Positions 15,930 to 24,175 are shown, numbered from the stretch's first letter. The stretch: 54,802 nucleotides of DNA from an uncultured Selenomonadaceae bacterium (GCA_905234395.1 CAJOHG010000007.1:1-54802); one strand, 5' to 3'. Notes: a model not told the origin generated them from the letters alone. Program-made: numbers and translations.

Positions 15930-15949
15930 GGATGCAACGTCACGTTGCC
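15930..15949. repeat. 20-bp palindromic repeat, copy 1
   Basis: GGATGCAACGTCACGTTGCC, containing the hairpin GCAACG-TCA-CGTTGC. An exact copy in the opposite orientation is at 41599-41618. It lies just after the CydC-like gene. Confidence 0.85.
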
Positions 15950-15950
15950 G

Positions 15951-16001
15951 CACGATTCAAATTATTTTTCGGAACTTGGCAGAGTTGAACTTACTTTGTA
16001 A
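15951..16001 (+). pseudogene. C-terminal remnant of a second ABC transporter gene
   Basis: Sixteen codons plus stop reading HDSNYFSELGRVELTL, clearly related to the H-loop end of the preceding gene (HDSNYFADLGRIEI). Nothing upstream continues the ABC frame: the palindromic repeat directly abuts it. Probably what is left of a partner or duplicate gene. Confidence 0.7.
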
Positions 16002-16014
16002 AGGAGTCTTGTTA

Positions 16015-16671
16015 ATGTTTAATTTTTCTCGCAAGGACACGGAATTTTTCGATCTGTTCGTGGAGAATGCAAAAGTTTTTCATTTGGGCGCGGTAATGCT
16101 CGACGAAATCATCAAAGACCCGAACAAATCGCTCGAACACATCGAAGAAATTTTGGGATTGGAATCAACAGCCGACGAAATCAACGAGAAGATAATTAAC
16201 AAGCTGAATTTGAGTTTCATCACGCCGATTGACCGCGAAGACATTTACTCAATCGCCGGCGAACTTGCAAAGGGCGTCGACATGTTGCAGGGCGCGTTGC
16301 AAAGGATAATCATGTATCACGCGGGACATTCGACGCGTCGCAGTCCCGATTTGACGAAACTTTTGGTTGACGGCACGACGGAACTTGTAAAATCATTCAA
16401 ACTTTTGAGCGACGTGAAAAAAAATCAGCGCGAGATTCTTGACGCTGTCCACAAAGTTTCCGACTACGAGAGCAAAGGCGATTTGATTTATCGTGCGGAA
16501 ATCGGAATTCTTTTCGACGAGGCAGTTGAGGCGGCTAAGGAGCACGGTGCCAGTCGCGCGGTAATTCATCTCATCAAGTGGAAAGACATTCTCGAAGACG
16601 TTGAAGAGGCTCTTGACCACACGAAAAAGGTTGCCGATATGATTCGCGGCGTCGTCATGAAATACGCGTAA
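16015..16671 (+). CDS. DUF47 PhoU-like protein
   Basis: 218-residue all-helical protein of the DUF47/TIGR00153 family, related to PhoU and usually encoded beside a PiT-type phosphate permease, whose activity it is thought to modulate. Visible features are FVENAKVFHLGAVML, an acidic ESTADEI metal-binding-like motif, the ITPIDREDIYSIAGEL segment typical of the family, and the closing DHTKKVADMIRGVVMKYA. Start ATG at 16015 with AAGGAG upstream. No PiT gene adjoins it here; the following gene is a glycosyltransferase 19 nt downstream. Cytoplasmic, no signal peptide. Confidence 0.88.
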   Translation: MFNFSRKDTEFFDLFVENAKVFHLGAVMLDEIIKDPNKSLEHIEEILGLESTADEINEKIINKLNLSFITPIDREDIYSIAGELAKGVDMLQGALQRIIMYHAGHSTRRSPDLTKLLVDGTTELVKSFKLLSDVKKNQREILDAVHKVSDYESKGDLIYRAEIGILFDEAVEAAKEHGASRAVIHLIKWKDILEDVEEALDHTKKVADMIRGVVMKYA

Positions 16672-16690
16672 AATTTTAGGAGCTGAATTG

Positions 16691-17572
16691 ATGAAATGCG
16701 GCTTGATAATCCCGACGCTCAACGCAGGCGAGAAATTTCGGACGTTGCTTGAACAAATCGCCGCGCAGTCACTTTCGACGCGCAAATTGATTGTGGATTC
16801 GGAATCAACGGACGGCACGGCGGAGCTTGCAAAAAAATTCGGCGTGGAAGTGCTGACAATCGAACGCAGAACTTTCAATCACGGTGCGACGCGACAATTT
16901 GCACTTGAACACTTACTAAAAAATTCGCCGCTCGACGTGATAATTTTTTTAACGCAGGACGTTTTACTTCACGACGACGATTCGCTTGCCAAACTCGTGA
17001 AAATTTTCTGCGCGGACAAAACGGTCGGCTTGTCTTACGGTCGACAGTTGCCGCACGTCAACGCGACGAACGAGGCGAAATTTTTGCGTGCATTCAATTA
17101 TCCGCCGAAAAGTCAACTGCGCACCTTCGACGACAGAAAAATTTTCGGACTGAAGACGGCGTTCGCGTCGAATTCTTTTGCGGCTTATCGTGTCGACGCG
17201 TTGAAAAGTGTCGGCGGCTTTCCGTCGAACGTTCCTTTGTGCGAGGACATGTATGTTGCGGCGAAAATGTTGCTTGACGGTCGGAAAATTTTTTATGCGG
17301 CGGACGCGCAAGTTTTTCACAGCCACAACTACACGGCGGCGCAAGAATTCCGTCGCTACGTTGAGATTGGCAAATTTCACGCACAGGAGCCGTGGATTCG
17401 CGAAACGTTCGGTTCTGCGGAAGGTGCAGGCAAAAAATTCGTCGTGATGAAACTCGTTGCTTTGGCGAAAAAAAATCCTTTCGATTGTTTCGGCGCAATC
17501 TTCAGGGACGCGGCAAAATTTTTCGGCTATCGTCTCGGTCGGCTCAAAGGCAACGTTGCAAAAAATTCTTGA
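16691..17572 (+). CDS. GT2-family glycosyltransferase (rhamnosyltransferase-like)
   Basis: 293-residue GT-A fold enzyme. The N-terminus LIIPTLNAGE, then IVDSESTDGTAELA, FLTQDV (metal/nucleotide-binding acidic position) and the C-terminal LCEDMYVAAKML match family 2 transferases. A similar layout (NHGATRQ after the first strand) is typical of putative rhamnosyltransferases of O-antigen or exopolysaccharide. Start ATG at 16691 after AGGAG; a TTG one codon earlier is possible. No membrane segments. The tRNA-Ala promoter begins within its last codon. Acceptor and sugar are not determinable. Confidence 0.85.
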   Translation: MKCGLIIPTLNAGEKFRTLLEQIAAQSLSTRKLIVDSESTDGTAELAKKFGVEVLTIERRTFNHGATRQFALEHLLKNSPLDVIIFLTQDVLLHDDDSLAKLVKIFCADKTVGLSYGRQLPHVNATNEAKFLRAFNYPPKSQLRTFDDRKIFGLKTAFASNSFAAYRVDALKSVGGFPSNVPLCEDMYVAAKMLLDGRKIFYAADAQVFHSHNYTAAQEFRRYVEIGKFHAQEPWIRETFGSAEGAGKKFVVMKLVALAKKNPFDCFGAIFRDAAKFFGYRLGRLKGNVAKNS

Positions 17573-17597
17573 CTTTGAACGTGCGCAGGTTTATAAT
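17569..17597 (+). promoter_or_regulatory. Strong promoter of tRNA-Ala
   Basis: TTGACT (17569-17574), 17-nt spacer, TATAAT (17592-17597), 10 nt before the mature tRNA. The first 18 bases match the rplI promoter at 54395 exactly. Confidence 0.88.
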
Positions 17598-17607
17598 CAG
17601 CGTCACC

Positions 17608-17680
17608 GGGGACGTAGCTCAGCTGGGAGAGCATCAGGTTCGCAATCTGGGGGTCAAGGGTTCGAATCCCTCCGTCTCCA
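17608..17680 (+). tRNA. tRNA-Ala(CGC)
   Basis: 73-nt cloverleaf. Acceptor GGGGACG/CGTCTCC contains the G3-U70 pair that marks alanine tRNA; D-arm GCTC/GAGC with GG in the loop; anticodon loop TTCGCAA gives anticodon CGC; TTCGAAT T-loop. The T-stem's outermost pair is A-C. The 3' CCA is not encoded (discriminator A is followed by CTA), unlike tRNA-Leu below. CGC reads GCG codons only, so another Ala tRNA must exist elsewhere. Confidence 0.92.
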
Positions 17681-17686
17681 CTAAAT

Positions 17687-17717
17687 AAAAGGCGGGAGTT
17701 CAAAACTTCCGCCTTTT
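17687..17717. terminator. Bidirectional terminator between tRNA-Ala and the TPR gene
   Basis: Fourteen-base-pair stem AAAAGGCGGGAGTT/AACTTCCGCCTTTT with a CAA loop; T-run on both strands. It serves the tRNA and the convergent gene. Confidence 0.9.
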
Positions 17718-17728
17718 GCGTTGGCAAG

Positions 17729-18985
17729 TCAACGTGCTTTGAATCGCCCTGCAATCGACGCGCAACTGTCCGCGTGTTCAATGTAATATTTCTCGTCGTC
17801 GGGCAAATTGTCGTAATCAAAATACCACGGCAAATGATAAATGCGCAAATCGCCCGTCGTGCGCAGAGAAAATCGCAAGCTGTAGTGCCGAACGTTTGAA
17901 TGCAACGCGAACGTCGTATCAACTTGCGCGTGATAAAGATTTTCTCCGACTCGCGTGCCATTGTAAAAATTCGATTCGAGTTCTTGAAAGAATTTTTTGT
18001 CGAAGAACGTAATATCTTCCCAAACAATTCCAAGTCCGACTTTTCTGATCTCGTGGTTGGAGTCGAGGATTTTTATCAGTTGCGCGACGAAATCTTTCGG
18101 GCAATCTTCAATCGGCAGAACGTCCGGGTCAGTGTAAATGTATGGCGTCGCAATTTGAAGTTGCTCAAGAATTCCCGACAGCCACAGAGCTTTGAAACCG
18201 AAATTTTTTTCCAGCCGAACGATTTTTATGCGCAAATCGTTTTCGAGCGAGCGATAATACTCAAGCAGCGGCGGATACGTCGACAGATTGTCGAGGATTA
18301 TCAGCTTGCGATAGCCCGCATTCAACAGCCAATCGATTAATTTTTTCATCACGCCGAGCCGATCGCGAGCATTGATGAAAATCGGGACGTCGCGCCAATT
18401 CGGGAAATACCACAGGCTTGAAATTTTGCGGACAAGATTTTCATTCGTGCCGAGCCGCACAATTTGTAAGTTGCGCTTTGCCTCCGGGAAATTGGCTTTG
18501 ATTGACAGCACGCGCTCAAAAAGTTCAGCTGCCGTTTTAAAATCGCCGAGCAGAGCAAAAGAATTCGCTTGATAAAACAAACTCAACTCGTCGACGTCAT
18601 TCCACTTCGCCGCGCGAACTTCATCATAGCGGTTGAAAAGTTTTATCGCCCATAAAAAATCATTCGTCGCATAAAGAGCTTTGCCGAAGAGATAGAGCAT
18701 TTGGAAAAAGCCATCAAAATTTTTGATGTTGTTTTCGGAAAGTATGGTCAAATATTTTCTTGCCTTGTCGACATGACCGTCGCTCAACATTTGCATTATC
18801 TGATGAATCAGCACATGAGAATGTTTTGCAATTTTCTTTGCTTCGTGCGGAATTTCATTCACTCTGCCGACTCGTGAGAGTTTGTTGGCGTAATTGGTAG
18901 CCTGCAAAATTATGGCACCCATCGTTTCAAAGTCGTCGTTTGCCTGCGCCGATTCAAATTCGCGATAAATTTTTTCAAAGTCCAT
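17729..18985 (-). CDS. TPR-containing glycosyltransferase-like protein
   Basis: 418 residues. The N-terminal half (about 1-180) is helical with TPR-like repeats (FGKALYATNDFLWAIKLFNR; ALLGDFKTAAELFERVLSIK). The C-terminal half looks like a GT-A nucleotide-sugar domain: PIFINARDRLGVMKKLIDWL, LIILDNLSTYPPLL, then TPYIYTDPDVLPIEDC with a DxD-like acidic motif. Comparable proteins act on surface or flagellar glycans, but substrate is unknown. ATG at 18985, GGGAGTGG upstream. No partners are adjacent; monocistronic between two terminators. Confidence 0.7.
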   Translation of the reverse strand: MDFEKIYREFESAQANDDFETMGAIILQATNYANKLSRVGRVNEIPHEAKKIAKHSHVLIHQIMQMLSDGHVDKARKYLTILSENNIKNFDGFFQMLYLFGKALYATNDFLWAIKLFNRYDEVRAAKWNDVDELSLFYQANSFALLGDFKTAAELFERVLSIKANFPEAKRNLQIVRLGTNENLVRKISSLWYFPNWRDVPIFINARDRLGVMKKLIDWLLNAGYRKLIILDNLSTYPPLLEYYRSLENDLRIKIVRLEKNFGFKALWLSGILEQLQIATPYIYTDPDVLPIEDCPKDFVAQLIKILDSNHEIRKVGLGIVWEDITFFDKKFFQELESNFYNGTRVGENLYHAQVDTTFALHSNVRHYSLRFSLRTTGDLRIYHLPWYFDYDNLPDDEKYYIEHADSCASIAGRFKAR

Positions 18986-19051
18986 AGCGTTTCCACTCCC
19001 GCAAAAAAATTTCCTTGTGATAAGTTAGCGGAAAAATTTCAATCTGTCAAA

Positions 19052-19079
19052 CAAAAAAGCCCGTCCGATTGAACGAGCC
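19052..19079 (-). terminator. Terminator of the SH3b tandem pair
   Basis: Minus-strand GGCTCGTTC pairs fully (several G-U) with GGACGGGCT (19058-19079), then T6. Confidence 0.75.
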
Positions 19080-19089
19080 GAAAATTTTT

Positions 19090-19410
19090 TCATGACATAC
19101 TGCCGGCGTGTTCACCGACGCGAATATATTCTCTCAAGCACCAGCCGCGCATTCCGTTATATTCCGTCCAGTAAAAGCCGTCCATTGGCGAAGAATGACG
19201 TTCGCCGAGTTGCCCTTGATAAATTTTGACGAGACTGCCGAGCGGAATTTTTGTAATTCGTCGTGATTCGACCGAAGGTTCTTCTCTAAGCGAGATCCAT
19301 TCGTTGCAGTTGACGACGCGCGCCCAATAATAATCGCCCATGTGAGCTTGAACGACGGACGCACTAAACATGACTGCAAAGACCGCGACCAGCATAAAAA
19401 TTTTTTTCAT
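19090..19410 (-). CDS. Small secreted SH3b-domain protein (paralogue 2)
   Basis: 106 residues from the ATG at 19410, nine bases after GGAGG; ATGs further upstream overlap that site. The signal peptide (MKKIFMLVAVFAVMFSA to VQA) is identical to that of the neighbouring paralogue. SH3b core: VVNCNEWISLREEPS, RRITKIPLGS and YNGMRGWCLREYI. It lies directly downstream of its paralogue and shares its terminator, so the two are a tandem duplication expressed as one unit. Likely periplasmic cell-wall binding; no enzymatic domain. Confidence 0.85.
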   Translation of the reverse strand: MKKIFMLVAVFAVMFSASVVQAHMGDYYWARVVNCNEWISLREEPSVESRRITKIPLGSLVKIYQGQLGERHSSPMDGFYWTEYNGMRGWCLREYIRVGEHAGSMS

Positions 19411-19434
19411 ACGCATCATCCTCCGAAATTTTTT

Positions 19435-19758
19435 TCAAGGCGAATATCCGGTGAATCCTTCAATGCGAAGATAATTCATCAAACACCAGCCGTACTGCCC
19501 GTTGTATTGCGTGCGAATAAATCCGTCGCAAGGGCTTGGATCTGCGCCGTCCATTCCATGATATTTAGAAACTTTTACGACGGTTCCGAGTGGAATTTTT
19601 GCAAGACGCGGAGCAGAAGTTGAAGGATATTCTCTAAGCGAAATCCACTCGTTGCAGTTGACGACGCGCGCCCAATAATCTTCGCCCGTGTGAGCTTGAA
19701 CGACAGACGCGCTAAACATGACTGCAAAGACCGCGACCAGCATAAAAATTTTTTTCAT
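19435..19758 (-). CDS. Small secreted SH3b-domain protein (paralogue 3)
   Basis: 107 residues from the ATG at 19758 after GGAGGG. The signal peptide is identical to that of paralogue 2, while the mature domain has diverged strongly: VVNCNEWISLREYPSTSAPR, IPLGTVVKVSK and QYGWCLMNYLRI. Conservation of the leader with divergence of the binding face suggests duplication followed by specialisation. Note that STSAPRI/L is shared with the distant copy at 45437. Upstream is the coiled-coil membrane protein on the same strand. Confidence 0.85.
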   Translation of the reverse strand: MKKIFMLVAVFAVMFSASVVQAHTGEDYWARVVNCNEWISLREYPSTSAPRLAKIPLGTVVKVSKYHGMDGADPSPCDGFIRTQYNGQYGWCLMNYLRIEGFTGYSP

Positions 19759-19832
19759 ACGCATCACCCTCCGAAAATATTATCTTGTACAGAAAAATTT
19801 TTTGGCTTATGACTGCAAAGCATCGCTGCCTT

Positions 19833-20897
19833 TCATCTGCGTTTTGACGCTTCCTGCCAAATTCGCCGTATCATTTCGGTTTCAATGAAATTACTCAAGT
19901 CTGCGCCGCACCAATTTGCAATTTCACGAATTTTTTTCTCGGCGTCATTTTGTCGACTGTATGTTTCGGGAAGTTGCGCCCCTGAAAGAGCAGTGTCCAC
20001 CAGATCAAGTGCTCCACGTTTATCTTTTTTTACAGATGCATAATGTTGCGCCAGCTCCGATTCGCAAGCAAAATAAATCGCTACTTGCCGACATACTTCG
20101 CTTGGTTTATTTTTTTGACTTTGTGCCGCCACTGACATAACCCAAGCATGATTCGCCAACGCTTTGACTTCGCCGTTTGCCAAAGGACCGGTTATTCCCG
20201 ACTGACCCTTTACAAAATCTACAAACGCGAACGGTTGGATATTCTCCAGATAATTTTTGACTTGAGCTTTGTCGCCCCAAGCCGCAATTCGTTGTTCTTC
20301 TTCACGACGAGCTTTTTCAGCCTCTGCTAATCTGCGTTGTTCCTCTTCGCGAGCTTTTTGTTCAGCTACCAAACGTGCTTGCTCTTCTTCGGCAGCTTTA
20401 CGTTCAGCTTCGGCTTGAGCCGCCAACATTGCGTCGACTTCCGCCAAAGCTTTTTCACGTGCAGAATTTTCGTCCAGACCCGAAGTTATATACTCTTGAA
20501 ATTTTGAATAGAAAAGTTCTTTTTCGTAACCGTTGAGCTGATTGGCGCGTTCAATATTTTTTTGAATCTTTTCTGCCTCTTCGCGAGCTTTTCGTTCAGC
20601 TTCGGCTTGAGCTTTTTCAGCGGCGTCCTTTTCTTTTTGAGCTTGTTCTTGAGCGATAAGTTCGGGATTATGCCAAGAATTTACTTGATAGCTGAACATG
20701 CAATAAGACAATCCGCAACACATGACACCGATGATTAAATAGGTCAAAGAATCTCCGTTGGGTTTGTTATGCTCTTCTTTGGCGCAACCTAAAAAAATCA
20801 AAGCCACTAATCCAATGATTCCGCCGACGATATAGAAAAGATAATCCCAGAAATTGTACAGGACAATCAGCCCGATGATTATTGCTACGATATGCAT
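19833..20897 (-). CDS. Membrane-anchored coiled-coil protein, function unknown
   Basis: 354 residues from the ATG at 20897 (GGAAGG eight bases upstream; the GTG three codons earlier overlaps the site). Three hydrophobic N-terminal segments (about 1-20, 22-42, 55-75) are followed by a long Ala/Glu/Lys/Arg coiled coil (about 85-215: repeated AEAERKAREEAEK-type heptads), then a C-terminal globular domain starting near WGDKAQVKNYLENI with conserved-looking Cys and Trp (VCRQVAIYFACESE; ANWCGADLS). The arrangement is TolA-like in outline, but the C-terminal domain is not recognised. It sits between the SH3b pair and an XRE regulator. Confidence 0.65.
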   Translation of the reverse strand: MHIVAIIIGLIVLYNFWDYLFYIVGGIIGLVALIFLGCAKEEHNKPNGDSLTYLIIGVMCCGLSYCMFSYQVNSWHNPELIAQEQAQKEKDAAEKAQAEAERKAREEAEKIQKNIERANQLNGYEKELFYSKFQEYITSGLDENSAREKALAEVDAMLAAQAEAERKAAEEEQARLVAEQKAREEEQRRLAEAEKARREEEQRIAAWGDKAQVKNYLENIQPFAFVDFVKGQSGITGPLANGEVKALANHAWVMSVAAQSQKNKPSEVCRQVAIYFACESELAQHYASVKKDKRGALDLVDTALSGAQLPETYSRQNDAEKKIREIANWCGADLSNFIETEMIRRIWQEASKRR

Positions 20898-20927
20898 GAC
20901 AATCACCTTCCTTTATCTTGCCGACAA

Positions 20928-21203
20928 TCATAAAAAATTTTTATCAGTCTCCCGAAAAATTTTCTCTTCCTCCGTGCTGAAAGTGACGAGAGAAACTAAA
21001 TCGACGCCCAAACCGTCTGCAACGTCCAGCAACGTGGAAATTGGCGCACCGTTGTTGTAAGTGCCGCGTTCAATTCGTCCGATACTGCTTGAGCTCATGT
21101 GAACTTTTTCGGCAAGTTCTGCTTGAGTCATTCGCCGCAACGTGCGATAGTAAGCAACCTTAGCACCGATTTGCCGGAGTACAGCGTTTTTCTTTTCGTC
21201 CAT
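20928..21203 (-). CDS. XRE-family helix-turn-helix regulator
   Basis: 91 residues with one Cro/C1-type HTH at about 12-68: IGAKVAYYRTLRRMTQAELA, then VHMSSSSIGRIERG as the recognition-helix region and ISTLLDVADGLGVDLVSLV. No effector domain. The start ATG at 21203 is preceded by a weak purine-rich site. It lies 31 bp upstream of the coiled-coil gene on the same strand and probably controls it or itself; the target is inference. Confidence 0.88.
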   Translation of the reverse strand: MDEKKNAVLRQIGAKVAYYRTLRRMTQAELAEKVHMSSSSIGRIERGTYNNGAPISTLLDVADGLGVDLVSLVTFSTEEEKIFRETDKNFL

Positions 21204-21336
21204 CTTGTTAAGCCCTTCACTTCAATTTTTCGCATAAACCTACGCAATAAGTTTATCACAGTGAACGGGACGACAATCCGCCTAAATATGACGTGAAAGC
21301 GCACAGTTTGCATTGCAGCTATCGAATTCATTGTAC

Positions 21337-21386
21337 AAAAAAAAATCCGCCGCGTAATGTGCCGGCGGGTAAATCGGCGGAAAAAA
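21337..21386 (-). terminator. Terminator of the kinase gene
   Basis: CCGCCG/CGGCGG outer stem (21347-21352 with 21375-21380) around a GC-rich inner segment, then nine T on the minus strand. Confidence 0.8.
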
Positions 21387-21388
21387 TT

Positions 21389-22825
21389 TCAATCGGTCAC
21401 GTCAAACCAAATGCACCAATAATGCTCGTCCATTTTAGTTTCGTCGCCTTCAAGCCAAATCTGCAGACAAACGGACAGCGGCTTTTTGTCGGGCAACTCG
21501 TAAGAATCGAACGGAATTGCAAAGTCAGTCGACGCATCAACTTTCAACGCAGGCAAAATTTTTGTCGCCGTCAACGGATCGCCGCCCCAATTCGGTTTGA
21601 ACGTAAATTTTATCGTCGGCTTCTGCCAAACGTCTCCGATGTCGTTGATGATGTGCAGTCGAACGTTGCCGCGAGAAAATTCATCGCGAGTGACGGGCAA
21701 ATTGTCGTCGTGAAGATGATCGGCTTGATTGTAGAGTTCGCCATTTAAATAAAACGTGGTCTTGAGCATTCCCGAAAAAGTTTTTTCAACAGGCGGCGGT
21801 TGAGGTTGTGAAAATTCGACAGGTTTCAAAGCGTCGGGCGGAATGTCGATTTTTGGCAACGTGAATTCTTCGGACGCGGAATTTTTTTTGACGGGCGGAG
21901 CTTGCGGCGTTGACGGTTGCTCAATTTCTACGGACGGAAGTTTTATTGTCGGCAACGTGAATTTTTTCGGCGCAGGAGTTTCTTTGACGGTTGCGGAAAT
22001 TTTTTCGACGATTGGCTCTTCGACTCGGCTGACGACTTCCGAAAAATTTTCGTCACGATTGAGCGGCGGAATGTTCGCGAATAAAATTGCCGTCATCAAA
22101 ATCAGCGACGCAAAAATTTTCCCGTGAATGTTCGGCTTTGAAACTGTCAACGCGCTTTTGAGTTCGTCGACGCTCTGAAAACGATTCTTCGGGTCAAGTT
22201 CGGTGCACCTGTCCAAAATTTTTTTCAACCGTCCGCAATGTCCGCCGAGCAAAATTTTCATCGTGACGCCGAGCGAATAAATATCACTGCGCGGATCAGT
22301 CTGTCCGCTGCCGAATTGTTCCGGCGGAGCATAACCTTTCGTGCCCAAAAGATTCGTGTCGGATTCTTGCCCGTCCTTGAAAAGTCTCGCGGCGTCGAAG
22401 TCAATCAATCGAATTCGTTCGCCTTGCAGAATCAAATTTGACGGCTTGATGTCGCGATGAATTATTTTTTGCGCGTGAAGTTCTTTAAGTCCGTCGCACA
22501 TTTGCAGGAGAATTGCCCGCGCCTGCGATTCGCTCAAGAAATTTTTTTGTTCGAGACGTTCCAGCAAATTTTCGCCGTGAATGAATTCTTCCACGATGAT
22601 TGTTTCCGATTCGTCCGCCGCGCAGAAAAAAATTTTCGCGGGCAATGTGAATTGGAATTTTTTCAGCGTGTCGTAAGGCAGTCCCGTCAACATCACGCGC
22701 TTTAAAATGACGAGTTCGCCGCCTTGACGTGTCGACGCCAGCCACACTTCGCCGCGCTCCGAACGTTTGAGCAGTTTCAATTTTTCATAACGGAATTCGA
22801 GAAACTCCGCGACGTTTTTTTTCAT
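21389..22825 (-). CDS. Membrane Ser/Thr protein kinase with extracytoplasmic domain
   Basis: 478 residues. N-terminal Hanks-type kinase: the Gly-rich loop is reduced (SERGEVWLA), the ATP-binding Lys is in VILKRV, the catalytic loop is HRDIKPSN, the metal-binding motif is DFD rather than DFG, and the activation segment ends GYAPPEQF. A single membrane helix lies near residues 236-258. A proline-rich linker with two similar SxxFTLPxI segments follows, then a C-terminal beta-rich domain (from about FSGMLKTTFYLNGE) that would be extracytoplasmic and may sense a ligand. No PASTA repeats. It is divergent from an HTH gene 61 bp away, which may be a substrate or regulator. Confidence 0.88.
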   Translation of the reverse strand: MKKNVAEFLEFRYEKLKLLKRSERGEVWLASTRQGGELVILKRVMLTGLPYDTLKKFQFTLPAKIFFCAADESETIIVEEFIHGENLLERLEQKNFLSESQARAILLQMCDGLKELHAQKIIHRDIKPSNLILQGERIRLIDFDAARLFKDGQESDTNLLGTKGYAPPEQFGSGQTDPRSDIYSLGVTMKILLGGHCGRLKKILDRCTELDPKNRFQSVDELKSALTVSKPNIHGKIFASLILMTAILFANIPPLNRDENFSEVVSRVEEPIVEKISATVKETPAPKKFTLPTIKLPSVEIEQPSTPQAPPVKKNSASEEFTLPKIDIPPDALKPVEFSQPQPPPVEKTFSGMLKTTFYLNGELYNQADHLHDDNLPVTRDEFSRGNVRLHIINDIGDVWQKPTIKFTFKPNWGGDPLTATKILPALKVDASTDFAIPFDSYELPDKKPLSVCLQIWLEGDETKMDEHYWCIWFDVTD

Positions 22826-22886
22826 GACCGTTGCCTTTCAATCGTGTTTGCGATAAATTACAGAAAAAATTTTTGGAGGCGATTCG

Positions 22887-23318
22887 ATGACCGCGAAGGA
22901 TACCGCGCAACTTGAAAACGAATTGACTGCCACTGACGACGTTAAAAAATTTCTCGGCGACAACACGGAAAATTTTCGCAAGTTCACGCTCGCCGAATAT
23001 CTCAAGCATTTGCTCGCAGAAAAACATTTGACACGGGCGCAAGTGATTCGCGATTCGCAACTTGACGAAGGATATGCTCATCACATTTTCAGCGGCAGAA
23101 AAAATCCTTCGCGCGAAAAAATTTTGTCGCTCGCCCTGGCAATGAAACTTTCGCCCAAAGAGACCGATTACCTTTTGTATTACTCCGGCAACAAAAAATT
23201 ATATGCCCGCGACGAACGCGACGCGATTATCTGGTTTGCGTTGGAAAATCACAAAAGCGTTTTGCAGACGAATGAACTTTTGGCTGACGTGGGATTGTCG
23301 CCGCTGATTGACGATTGA
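22887..23318 (+). CDS. HTH-domain protein divergent from the kinase
   Basis: 143 residues. An acidic N-terminal segment precedes an XRE-like DNA-binding domain (about 33-90: FTLAEYLKHLLAEKHLTRAQ, then DSQLDEGYAHHIFSGRKNPS, ILSLALAMKLSPKE). The C-terminal 50 residues (YYSGNKKLYARDERDAIIWF...) form a helical extension. Start ATG at 22887 after GGAGGCGATTCG. Head-to-head arrangement with a Ser/Thr kinase suggests a functional pair, such as phosphorylation-controlled DNA binding; this is inferred from position only. Confidence 0.75.
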   Translation: MTAKDTAQLENELTATDDVKKFLGDNTENFRKFTLAEYLKHLLAEKHLTRAQVIRDSQLDEGYAHHIFSGRKNPSREKILSLALAMKLSPKETDYLLYYSGNKKLYARDERDAIIWFALENHKSVLQTNELLADVGLSPLIDD

Positions 23319-23327
23319 CAAACTAAA

Positions 23328-23357
23328 AGCGCGATCTGATTGACCGCGCTGAATTTT
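23328..23357 (+). terminator. Terminator of the HTH gene
   Basis: AGCGCG/CGCGCT stem (23328-23333 with 23345-23350) and a T7 run. It separates the gene from the convergent ymdB. Confidence 0.75.
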
Positions 23358-23366
23358 TTTGACCGT

Positions 23367-24158
23367 TTAATTTTTGGAACGTTCTTTAATGCAAATTCGC
23401 TCGACACCGACGACTTTGTTATTGGCGTCGTTAATTTTAATCAGCAGTGCGCAATAGAGGCAAGCTCCCGTCGCAACTTCAAATTTGCTCGGACGACCCG
23501 TCAAAAATTTTTTAATCACAGGTTCGACTTCGATGCCCAGGATAGAATTTTCCGCGCCGACCATTCCCAAATCCGTGATGTAAGCCGTGCCGTTCGGAAG
23601 AATTTTTTCGTCAGCCGTCTGAACGTGCGTATGCGTGCCGACGAGAGCCGTAATTTGCCCGTCAAGGTGATAAGCAAGCGCAAGTTTTTCACTCGTCGCC
23701 TCGGCGTGGAAGTCGACAAAAATCATATCGCATTGCCTGCGAATCGTGGCGACAATTTTTTCTGCAAGCCGAAACGGATCGTCAAGCGGCGGATTCATGA
23801 AAGTTCTGCCGGAAAGATTTATGACGCCGATTTTTTTCTTGCCGACGGGAAAAATGCAAAAGCCGTTGCCGGGCGTGCCTTCAGGATAATTTGCCGGACG
23901 CAACAGGAAAGGTTCCGCGTCGATAATCTCCATGACTTTTGGGTTGTCCCAAATGTGATTGCCGCTCGTGACAATATCAGCTCCGCCGCGCAGCAAGTCT
24001 TCAAAAATTTGCGGTGTCAAGCCTTTGCCGTGAGCCGCGTTTTCGCCGTTGACAATGACCGCGTCAATTTTTTTCGACTGTTTAAGCTCAAGCGTCTGCT
24101 CCATAAAAAAATATCTGCCGGGCTTGCCGACAACATCACCAACCATCAAAATTCGCAA
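23367..24158 (-). CDS. ymdB: YmdB-type metallophosphoesterase
   Basis: 263 residues of the TIGR00282 family; Bacillus YmdB is a cyclic-nucleotide phosphodiesterase affecting biofilm and motility decisions and is encoded beside rny. Metal-site motifs are all visible: MVGDVVGKPGR, NGENAAHGKG, SGNHIWDN, VDFHAEATSEK and GTHTHVQTAD. The start is probably the TTG at 24158, because the conserved N-terminus is M-(K/R)-I-L-x-x-G-D; an ATG lies four codons later. It is third in the rny unit, 17 bp after the unknown gene. Confidence 0.92.
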   Translation of the reverse strand: MRILMVGDVVGKPGRYFFMEQTLELKQSKKIDAVIVNGENAAHGKGLTPQIFEDLLRGGADIVTSGNHIWDNPKVMEIIDAEPFLLRPANYPEGTPGNGFCIFPVGKKKIGVINLSGRTFMNPPLDDPFRLAEKIVATIRRQCDMIFVDFHAEATSEKLALAYHLDGQITALVGTHTHVQTADEKILPNGTAYITDLGMVGAENSILGIEVEPVIKKFLTGRPSKFEVATGACLYCALLIKINDANNKVVGVERICIKERSKN

Positions 24159-24175
24159 AAAAATTCACATCCTTA

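Noticed and set aside
17392..17688. Plus-strand frames spanning the tRNA-Ala gene
   Set aside because: They read through a clear tRNA and its promoter; no start signals.
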